NCBI GenBank assembly: GCA_003219395.1
Contig: QHOR01000112.1
Span: 6,989 to 13,064 of the forward strand
Length of the DNA: 6,076 nucleotides
Direction of reading: 5' to 3'
Source: Verrucomicrobiota bacterium
Lineage (GTDB): Bacteria; Verrucomicrobiota; Verrucomicrobiia; Chthoniobacterales; UBA10450
Position 1 is the stretch's first letter. Every line of letters begins with the position of its first letter. The position numbers and the translations under genes are program-made. Below, in pieces: positions 1 through 4,457 of the stretch. Under the pieces are notes generated by a model that was not told the origin of the DNA, did no database searches, and saw nothing but the letters and a program-made list of their open reading frames with translations.

Positions 1-186
1 ATCTGGATTTTGCCACAGGGCACGCTAACACTCGTTAGACCGCTCACCCAGAAGGCGAGTGAATGGATTAACCAACACGCCCAGGGTGATTCTCAGTGGT
101 TTGGCCCTGCACTCGTCATTGAACGCGACTACGTCGCAAACCTCCTCAATGGGATGGTGCAGGATGGGCTACAAATAACGCAATAA
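1..186 (+). CDS. C-terminal part of a small protein of unknown function
   Basis: Frame 1 is open from the first base to a TAA at 184-186 and gives 61 residues. The 5' end is either outside the window or at the TTG at position 10, which would give a 58-residue protein; there is no in-frame ATG near the beginning. The sequence has a run of R-P-L-T, then W-I, then Q-W-F-G-P-A-L-V-I-E, then R-D-Y-V-A-N-L and a closing G-M-V-Q-D-G-L. This pattern (WFG followed by a hydrophobic strand and an acidic residue, then a helix ending in DGL) resembles short uncharacterised bacterial proteins of about 55-70 residues that I half recognise, but I cannot name a family or function. No signal peptide or membrane segment is visible. 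The gene converges on the GYD-domain gene 145 bp downstream. That the frame is coding rests on its protein-like composition only. Confidence 0.55.
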   Translation: MWILPQGTLTLVRPLTQKASEWINQHAQGDSQWFGPALVIERDYVANLLNGMVQDGLQITQ

Positions 187-331
187 TTCTGGAAGAACAC
201 TGCAGGAGTACTGCGAGATATTGCACGCAAATTCCGGTCCAGCACCTGGAATAACGTCGAGGCCGACGTACCCTACTCCTCTGATTTTCGCCCGGTCCGC
301 ACTGCCAATTGCAGTAGCCGCCTGAGCCTAA
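187..331. other. Short gap between convergent genes with a small inverted repeat
   Basis: This 145-bp gap separates the stop codons of two convergent genes. It holds ACTGC at 301-305 and GCAGT at 311-315, a 5-bp stem with a CAATT loop that could mark the end of one or both transcripts, but no T-run follows on either strand, so it is a poor match to an intrinsic terminator. Two further copies of ACTGC lie at 199-203 and 210-214. I see no gene or RNA in it. Confidence 0.35.
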
Positions 332-625
332 TCAGGGCATATTTGCCAGGATCTTCTCCATCTCGGACGAGGTGAAAGCGCGTAACGTCTGCGTGCGAAT
401 ATTGCCCAACATATCCGCCCCTAGCAACACGCTGGCGGCCGTTTCATCGTCCGGAGCGTCGAAGATGCACACCTGGTCATATTGACCCAGTGTCCAATAC
501 ATTTGTTTGATGCTTACTCCCCGCGACTCCACCTTGGACGCCCAGTCGGCCACGCGCTGCGTTGTTTCGTTTGCGGCTTGAATTCCCTTGTCCGTAAATT
601 GCACCAAACTGATGTACGTCGCCAT
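332..625 (-). CDS. GYD-domain protein
   Basis: A complete 97-residue protein that matches the GYD family (Pfam GYD; small dimeric alpha/beta-barrel fold). It opens with the typical strand A-T-Y-I-S-L-V-Q-F-T (residues 2-11) and K-G-I, has an amphipathic helix around 17-33, then the segment M-Y-W-T-L-G-Q-Y-D (42-50), where G-Q-Y-D is the family-naming motif, followed by a strand ending in D-A-P-D-D-E (56-61), a second helix, and a last strand T-L-R-A-F-T (80-85). The length is normal for the family. No biochemical role is firmly established; a small-ligand or stress-related role would be a guess. It is soluble, with no signal peptide. The ATG start is well supported by a GGGAGG ribosome binding site 9 nt upstream. 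It is transcribed away from the FHA gene across a 176-bp divergent region. Confidence 0.9.
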   Translation of the reverse strand: MATYISLVQFTDKGIQAANETTQRVADWASKVESRGVSIKQMYWTLGQYDQVCIFDAPDDETAASVLLGADMLGNIRTQTLRAFTSSEMEKILANMP

Positions 626-634
626 ACTGTTATT

Positions 635-640
635 CCTCCC
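635..640 (-). promoter_or_regulatory. Ribosome binding site of the GYD-domain gene
   Basis: On the minus strand this reads GGGAGG and ends 9 nt before the ATG at 623-625. It is the strongest Shine-Dalgarno site in the window and fixes the start of the GYD gene. Confidence 0.75.
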
Positions 641-801
641 GGTGTTCTCCTAATTGATTCGATCCGACTAAATAAAACCAATGCTAGGCTACCGACCCCG
701 CGCATCAATGCCAAGGAATAATCATGCTTAGTTCCTCGCTGCTTCCAGACCGAAACAATCGCTCGACCACATGCGAAATCTTCGGTTAGATTATTTCCAA
801 C
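641..801. other. Divergent intergenic region
   Basis: The region lies between the start of the GYD gene (minus) and the start of the FHA gene (plus), so it must hold the promoters of both. On the minus strand TTGGCA (complement of 702-707) fits a -35 box well, but the hexamer 17 nt further on (TAGCCT) is a weak -10 box. On the plus strand the best pair is given as a separate entry. No open frame inside it looks coding, and no operator-like long palindrome was seen. Confidence 0.4.
763..792 (+). promoter_or_regulatory. Candidate promoter of the FHA gene
   Basis: TCGACC (763-768, 4 of 6 matches to a sigma70 -35 box) and TAGATT (787-792, 4 of 6 to a -10 box) are separated by 18 nt. The -10 box ends only 9 nt before the ATG at 802, and there is no Shine-Dalgarno sequence between, so a transcript from here would be leaderless or nearly so. 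The match is modest and the organism's own promoter consensus is unknown. Confidence 0.25.
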
Positions 802-1293
802 ATGCCAAAGCTCGTTGTCAACGGCACGACGTATGAACTAGTTGACGACCTGATCACAATCGGGCGCAGCCCGGACAACACAATCGTCATTAATAATCCT
901 TCGGTCTCGGCGCGGCACGCGCATTTGCAGTTGGCCGGCGAGACATACCGCTTGAAAGATCTCGGTTCGACCAACGGGACACACGTGAACGGTAAGCCCG
1001 TCACCGAAACACTACTAACTATTGACGATCGAATCCGATTTGGCGCGACCGAAGCTCGCTTCGAGTCGGACGCGAGCGGCTCGCGGCCGCTGCCCCAACT
1101 TGAGGAAATCAAAGCGAGACCGGCGGAATTGAGCGCCGTCCCTGCGGATTTTACTAATGTTTCTCCCTTTCGACGCCAAAAAGAACAAAATGACCCGCTT
1201 CGCAATGGAATTTTTATTGGTTTGGCGGTCGTGGCGCTCGTGTTTCTAGGAAGCATAGTTGCGGTGCTGATGATGCACGCCCCAGGACTATGA
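802..1293 (+). CDS. FHA-domain protein with C-terminal membrane anchor
   Basis: A complete 163-residue protein with an N-terminal forkhead-associated domain (about residues 3-88), which binds phosphothreonine peptides. All the signature residues are present: I-G-R at 20-22, N-x-I-V-I at 26-30, S-x-R-H at 36-39, L-G-S-T-N-G-T at 54-60 and N-G at 63-64, so peptide binding should be intact. A polar linker (about 89-134) with prolines and charged residues leads to one hydrophobic segment (136-158) and a five-residue tail. With no signal peptide, this topology suggests a tail-anchored protein with the FHA domain in the cytoplasm. No Ser/Thr kinase or phosphatase lies in view, so its partner is unknown. 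The ATG at 802 fits the domain start, although no Shine-Dalgarno site precedes it. Upstream is the divergent GYD gene; downstream a 183-bp repeat-bearing gap separates it from the HAD gene, so it is probably a separate transcription unit. Confidence 0.92.
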   Translation: MPKLVVNGTTYELVDDLITIGRSPDNTIVINNPSVSARHAHLQLAGETYRLKDLGSTNGTHVNGKPVTETLLTIDDRIRFGATEARFESDASGSRPLPQLEEIKARPAELSAVPADFTNVSPFRRQKEQNDPLRNGIFIGLAVVALVFLGSIVAVLMMHAPGL

Positions 1294-1304
1294 GCAGACT
1301 GCTC
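1292..1304. repeat. Short perfect palindrome overlapping the FHA stop codon
   Basis: GAGCAG (1292-1297), one A, then CTGCTC (1299-1304). It starts inside the TGA stop codon of the FHA gene. It could add to transcript end formation, but no T-run follows, and pairing would need an enlarged loop, so a terminator role is weakly supported. Confidence 0.3.
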
Positions 1305-1345
1305 GCGCCGGGATGCTACCAGGCTTTAGGAGTCTCTTCAGGCGC

Positions 1346-1471
1346 AATGACGAAGCACCAATGACGAAAGCCGAAAATAATGCCGCATTACTTGAAGAAA
1401 TTTGCCTCCGAAAGCGTTCGACAGTTTATCTTTGTCATTCCTTCGTCACTCGTCATTCAGATTTCGTCATT
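1346..1471. repeat. Cluster of TGACGAA repeat units in inverted orientation
   Basis: Two direct copies of AATGACGAA lie at 1346-1354 and 1360-1368. Four copies of the complement, TTCGTCATT with small changes, lie at 1431-1439 (TTTGTCATT), 1442-1450 (TTCGTCACT), 1449-1457 (CTCGTCATT) and 1463-1471 (exact). The two groups can pair: 1346-1370 with 1430-1450 forms a long imperfect stem around a loop of about 60 nt. The loop contains an odd palindrome, TAATGC-C-GCATTA (1378-1390), and a small CGAA/TTCG hairpin (1409-1420). The cluster fills most of the 183-bp gap before the HAD gene and ends 5 nt before its start codon. It looks like a short dispersed repeat family rather than a gene. Confidence 0.6.
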
Positions 1472-1476
1472 TTGGG

Positions 1477-2166
1477 ATGACAAAAACCAAGCGCCTTTTG
1501 CTTTTCGATATCGACGGAACGCTGATCCACTCTGGCGGCGCAGGGCTGCATGCACTTAAAGTGGCCTTCAAGGAACGTTTCGGTGTCGCTGATGATCTGC
1601 ACGACATCGAAATTGCCGGCATGACCGACTCTGGGATCGTCGTAAGCATATTGAACAAGCATAACATTCCGGCGACGAACGAAAATATGAGCGCGTTTCT
1701 GGATAGCTACGTGCATTTTCTTTCGCTCGAATTGCCACGTCGCAAAGGCAACCTGCTTCCGGGTGTTCTGGAATTGCTTCGTCGCCTCAAGTCGCGTCCG
1801 CATCTTGTGCTGGCGCTCCTTACTGGCAACGTATCGCGGGGTGCGCAACTCAAGCTCGAGCATTACGGCGTCTGGCATTTTTTTGAATTTGGCGCGTTTG
1901 CCGATGATCATCGAGATCGAAACCGCCTGGGACCGTTCGCTCGCGCGCGCGCATCTGAGAGACACGGCCGCGAGTTTGCCGCCTCCGAGATCGACGTCAT
2001 CGGGGACACGCCGCGCGATATCGCCTGCGGCAAAGCTTTAGGCGCACGCACGGTGGCCGTGGCGACCGGCACCTGGAGTCGCGATCGACTTGCCGAATAC
2101 GATCCGGATTTCTTGATCGACGATCTTTCAAACGTCGACAAAGTGATCGATACGCTCGGATGGTAA
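1477..2166 (+). CDS. HAD-superfamily hydrolase, phosphoglycolate phosphatase-like
   Basis: A 229-residue protein from the ATG at 1477. It has the HAD phosphatase motifs: motif I L-F-D-I-D-G-T-L (nucleophile D11, acid/base D13), motif II L-L-T-G-N (T116), and motif IV V-I-G-D-T-P-R-D-I (D177, D181, Mg binding). The helical segment between motifs I and II (about 18-95) is a C1-type cap, as in Gph and beta-phosphoglucomutase enzymes. The usual motif III K-P-x-P is replaced by D-R-N-R-L-G-P (147-153), where R148 probably stands in for the lysine. The substrate is likely a small phosphate ester but cannot be named. Reading could extend back to a TTG at 1402, but those 25 extra residues only translate the repeat cluster and precede the normal family start, so I chose 1477. 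No Shine-Dalgarno site is seen. It heads a probable operon with the STAS gene 23 bp downstream. Confidence 0.9.
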   Translation: MTKTKRLLLFDIDGTLIHSGGAGLHALKVAFKERFGVADDLHDIEIAGMTDSGIVVSILNKHNIPATNENMSAFLDSYVHFLSLELPRRKGNLLPGVLELLRRLKSRPHLVLALLTGNVSRGAQLKLEHYGVWHFFEFGAFADDHRDRNRLGPFARARASERHGREFAASEIDVIGDTPRDIACGKALGARTVAVATGTWSRDRLAEYDPDFLIDDLSNVDKVIDTLGW

Positions 2167-2180
2167 TCCATTGACGAATG

Positions 2181-2185
2181 AAGGA
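2181..2185 (+). promoter_or_regulatory. Ribosome binding site of the STAS gene
   Basis: AAGGA sits 4 nt before the ATG at 2190. The spacing is slightly short but usable. The site lies within a TGACGAATGAAGGA stretch (2172-2185) that resembles the repeat units before the HAD gene. Confidence 0.5.
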
Positions 2186-2189
2186 TTAG

Positions 2190-2543
2190 ATGAAAAAAAA
2201 GGACGCTTCCCCACCCGCTCCGAAGCCGCATCGAGACCGGCCCAATGTGTTGCCACTCAAGGGCGAAATCGATCTGCACGTCTCTCCCGTGGTCACGGCA
2301 TCACTCACCGCTCTGATCGAAAAAAAACCGGAACGCGTGGTCATCGATCTTTCAGATGTGACTTACATCGATAGCGCGGGTCTGGCAGCTCTTATTCAGG
2401 CGATGCAAAAAGTGGAAGCGTACGGGGGAAAGTTTTCCCTAGCCGGATTGCAGGAGACCGTGCGCTCAATTTTCGAAATATCGCGGCTCGATCAGGTGTT
2501 CCAGATCTTCCCAGACACCGAGACTGCGCTGGCCGCCACATGA
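2190..2543 (+). CDS. STAS-domain anti-sigma factor antagonist
   Basis: A complete 117-residue protein whose STAS domain spans about residues 19-114, after a basic, proline-rich tail of 18 residues. Visible features are the first strand ending G-E-I-D-L (25-29), the strand V-V-I-D-L-S-D-V (50-57), and Y-I-D-S-A-G-L-A-A-L (59-68). S62 in D-S-A-G-L is the serine phosphorylated in SpoIIAA/RsbV-type proteins, so phospho-switching should be possible. In that family the unphosphorylated form binds an anti-sigma kinase and frees a sigma factor or other target. No RsbW-type kinase, PP2C phosphatase or sigma factor is in the window, so the partner must be elsewhere. The gene follows the HAD gene by 23 bp and precedes the methyltransferase gene by 50 bp on the same strand, which suggests co-transcription. 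Two runs of eight A lie in the frame (2193-2200 and 2320-2327). Confidence 0.92.
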   Translation: MKKKDASPPAPKPHRDRPNVLPLKGEIDLHVSPVVTASLTALIEKKPERVVIDLSDVTYIDSAGLAALIQAMQKVEAYGGKFSLAGLQETVRSIFEISRLDQVFQIFPDTETALAAT

Positions 2544-2593
2544 AACGGCCTCAAGGCTAGTACAAGCCCGCGGACCGCTTCGACGGCTGATAG

Positions 2594-3181
2594 ATGATAG
2601 CGGTGGATGCCTATTCCTCAGGCCTTGGAGTCATTCGTGTCTGCTGGATGATTTTCATCGTAGTCTGGTTGCTGGGAGCCGTCTCGACCAAGCGCACAAT
2701 CTACCGTGAAAGCAGAGCGGAGCGGGCCCGCTACTGGCTGGTGCTCGTGATCGGCTATTTTCTAGTGATTAAGTCGAGTGTCTTGCCGCCGCCCTTCCAG
2801 TGGCTCGTCATTCCGCATACAACATTAACCGCGTGGGTCGGTGCTCTTCTGTGCGTCACCGGTCTTGTGTTTGCCATTTGGGCAAGAGTGATTTCGGGAA
2901 GGAATTGGAGTGGTGTGGTCACGTTGAAAGAAGGACATGAACTCATCAAGGCCGGGCCTTATCGTGTTGTGCGCCATCCCATTTACACAGGCATCCTCGG
3001 CATGTTTGCAGGCACCGCCACCACCATGGGGTATTTCGGCGGCTTGTTAGGCGTGTTGCTCGTGTTCGTGAGTTTCTGGCTGAAACTCAAACGCGAAGAA
3101 GATTTGATGCTAAAACATTTTCCAGACGAATACGCCGTTTATCAGCGCAGAGTAAAACGCATTATTCCATTTCTCGTTTAG
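2594..3181 (+). CDS. Isoprenylcysteine carboxyl methyltransferase (ICMT)-family membrane protein
   Basis: A complete 195-residue integral membrane protein. Hydrophobic segments lie at about 12-30, 47-64, 79-98 and a long stretch at 133-162 that probably forms a membrane hairpin. The C-terminal half carries the family signature: G-P-Y-R-V-V-R-H-P-I-Y-T-G (121-133), then R-E-E-D-L-M-L-K-H-F (167-176), Y-x-x-Y-x-x-R-V-K-R (180-189) and I-P-F near the end. In ICMT and the related phospholipid N-methyltransferases these regions bind S-adenosylmethionine. Bacterial members methylate mostly unknown membrane substrates, so no specific reaction is claimed. Length is normal for the family. The ATG at 2594 has no clear Shine-Dalgarno site; translation may depend on upstream genes. 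Its last 20 bp overlap the end of the convergent glycosyltransferase gene. Confidence 0.87.
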   Translation: MIAVDAYSSGLGVIRVCWMIFIVVWLLGAVSTKRTIYRESRAERARYWLVLVIGYFLVIKSSVLPPPFQWLVIPHTTLTAWVGALLCVTGLVFAIWARVISGRNWSGVVTLKEGHELIKAGPYRVVRHPIYTGILGMFAGTATTMGYFGGLLGVLLVFVSFWLKLKREEDLMLKHFPDEYAVYQRRVKRIIPFLV

Positions 3182-4295
3182 CCACCCCGCCTAGGATCGC
3201 CAGCGTCTCGTTAATGTTTTTTGAAATGTCGAATTGCGCCGCGAGTCGGCTGTTTGTTGATCGCGCTGCGGCGCGACGCGAAGGATCGGACCACAGCCGA
3301 ATAGCATCACGCAAACCCGGGAGATCCGCTGCGTAATCGACAATTGATCCGTGGACACCGTTCTCGATGATTTCGCTAAAACCGTTGGAACGCGTGGTGA
3401 TGACGGGCAAACCACACGCTAGCGCTTCCAGACAAGCATTTGAAAATGGATCGTAAATCGTCGGCAAAATAAAAATGTCCGCAGCAGCGTAGACACGCAA
3501 CATGTCCGGAACTTCACCGAGAAATCGCACCGGTTTTTCGCGCCAGAAGCGCAGGCTCCTCGTTTTGTAGAGCCTTGTTTTTCCCCGCCCGGCAACCAGC
3601 AGCCGCATCTTGCGATTCTTGCACAGCGCCGCTGCCTCCATAGCAAAAAGGAGGCCCTTGCGGCTCCATCCAGATCCAGCAAATAACAGCGCGAGCTGGT
3701 CTGGCTTTAAATTCAGTTCCTGGCGCGACTTTTCGCGAAGCTCCCAGTCGAATCGGAATTCGCTCAATGGGATTCCATTGCGAACAATGTCGATGTTGTC
3801 TGCCGGATAACCATAAAGATTGACGATTTCATCTTTGACCATTTGCGACCCGGCAATTACGCGCCTGGTGTTGCCACTGGAGAAAAGCGATTGTTCCAGG
3901 TGTAACAAATCTTGGTGTTTGGAACTGAGACTCCGGACAAATCGTTTCAGCGGCAATTCGAACTTTCTTCTCCGGTCCAGCCAGGCGCGATGCACTCCGT
4001 CGCCAGCCCGATAAACGTCGCAGCTCCAAACGCGCTCAAGACTAAACAGGACGTTCAAGCGAAACTCCACTCGCATAGCTTCCAGCTCGCTGGCAAATTC
4101 CACCGGTGATTTAGAACGCAAGCGCGTGATCGATCCAAACGGCCAGTCGCAAGCTGGCCAGTCATTGGTCGCTACAAGCTGCACGTCATCTCCGGCCTCA
4201 ACTACGCCTTGCGCAAGGCGCTTTAGGTACGCTTCCGCGCCGCCACTGGGCGAATAACCGCGCCGGACAAACACGATGCTGAGGCTTCTTGTCAT
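3162..4295 (-). CDS. GT4-family glycosyltransferase, WaaG/RfaG-like
   Basis: A complete 377-residue GT-B fold glycosyltransferase. The N-terminal acceptor domain starts with a strand S-I-V-F-V (6-10) and the loop S-P-S-G-G-A-E (15-21), as in LPS-core glycosyltransferases. D-V-Y-R-A-G-D-G-V-H-R-A-W-L (93-106) strongly recalls WaaG, the LPS core glucosyltransferase I. The donor domain has the phosphate-binding G-S-G-W-S-R-K-G (207-214) and the EX7E-type motif D282-E290 in Y-D-P-F-S-N-A-C-L-E, where aspartate replaces the first glutamate, followed by A-C-G-L-P-V-I-T-T. It should use a nucleotide sugar on the cytoplasmic face of the inner membrane to extend an LPS core or similar glycolipid; donor and acceptor are not determined. 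No Shine-Dalgarno site precedes the ATG, but a 15-codon upstream frame overlaps it by ATGA. It overlaps the methyltransferase gene tail to tail by 20 bp and is divergent from the next glycosyltransferase. Confidence 0.92.
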   Translation of the reverse strand: MTRSLSIVFVRRGYSPSGGAEAYLKRLAQGVVEAGDDVQLVATNDWPACDWPFGSITRLRSKSPVEFASELEAMRVEFRLNVLFSLERVWSCDVYRAGDGVHRAWLDRRRKFELPLKRFVRSLSSKHQDLLHLEQSLFSSGNTRRVIAGSQMVKDEIVNLYGYPADNIDIVRNGIPLSEFRFDWELREKSRQELNLKPDQLALLFAGSGWSRKGLLFAMEAAALCKNRKMRLLVAGRGKTRLYKTRSLRFWREKPVRFLGEVPDMLRVYAAADIFILPTIYDPFSNACLEALACGLPVITTRSNGFSEIIENGVHGSIVDYAADLPGLRDAIRLWSDPSRRAAARSTNSRLAAQFDISKNINETLAILGGVAKREME

Positions 4296-4358
4296 GTCGC
4301 GCCAAGTCGAGACATCTCGTGTTGTTTACTCTGAGGCATGACCGCTATTTAAACATCC

Positions 4359-4394
4359 AGAGATTGCCCCACTGCGCTACGGGGGTCGAAATGA
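4359..4394. repeat. REP-like hairpin element
   Basis: The stretch begins AGAGATTGC and ends GTCGAAATGAC, with CCCC (4367-4370) facing GGGG (4382-4385) across a loop containing ACTGCGCTA. This layout, AGATTGC at one end, ATGAC at the other and a GC-rich stem between, is that of dispersed intergenic repeats common in many bacteria, often seen as GTCATT...GCAATCTC on the other strand. Only one copy is in the window, so membership of a family is inferred. Confidence 0.4.
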
Positions 4395-4419
4395 CAAGGT
4401 CGATGACCCAACACGTCAC

Positions 4420-4448
4420 TTTACACGCCTCACGTTCACCAGAATAGT
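4420..4448 (+). promoter_or_regulatory. Candidate promoter of the plus-strand GT4 gene
   Basis: TTTACA (4420-4425, 5 of 6 matches to a sigma70 -35 box), 17 nt, then AATAGT (4443-4448, 4 of 6 to a -10 box). The -10 box ends 9 nt before the ATG at 4458, with no Shine-Dalgarno sequence between, which points to a leaderless or very short leader transcript. If the true start is further inside the gene, the leader would be longer. Confidence 0.4.
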
Positions 4449-4457
4449 TGTAAGCCG

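Larger units (their letters stand above)
4296..4457. other. Divergent intergenic region between two glycosyltransferase genes
   Basis: The 162-bp region must serve the promoters of both glycosyltransferase genes. Besides the REP-like hairpin and the plus-strand promoter candidate listed separately, it contains CGAGA-CA-TCTCG (4308-4319), a short palindrome 12-24 nt upstream of the minus-strand start that could be an operator or a chance match. A minus-strand AT-rich tract TTTAAATA (complement of 4346-4353) could be a -10 region, but I find no matching -35 box. Confidence 0.4.

Noticed and set aside
696..712. Sigma54-type promoter for the GYD gene
   Set aside because: TGGCA occurs on the minus strand, but the TTGC half at the required spacing is missing.
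482..721. 79-codon plus-strand frame over the GYD gene and its promoter region
   Set aside because: It is antisense to the GYD gene, has no domain character and runs through the ribosome binding site region of that gene.
786..1256. 156-codon open frame antisense to the FHA gene
   Set aside because: It mirrors a clearly coding gene with a complete domain, its product has no recognisable motif and is rich in Ser/Arg as expected for an antisense shadow.
1292..1304. Palindrome at the FHA stop codon as an intrinsic terminator
   Set aside because: There is no T-run after it and the loop would be too small without melting the inner pairs, so it is listed only as a repeat.
1346..1471. CRISPR array
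   Set aside because: Units are only 9 bp, occur in both orientations and have no regular spacers; no cas gene is present.
1402..1476. 25-residue N-terminal extension of the HAD protein from a TTG
   Set aside because: It only translates the TGACGAA repeat cluster (a Phe/Arg/His/Ser-rich stretch) and the ATG at 1477 places motif I at the usual distance from the start.
1453..1965. 170-codon open frame antisense to the HAD gene
   Set aside because: It lies opposite conserved HAD motifs and its product is low-complexity and basic with no family features.
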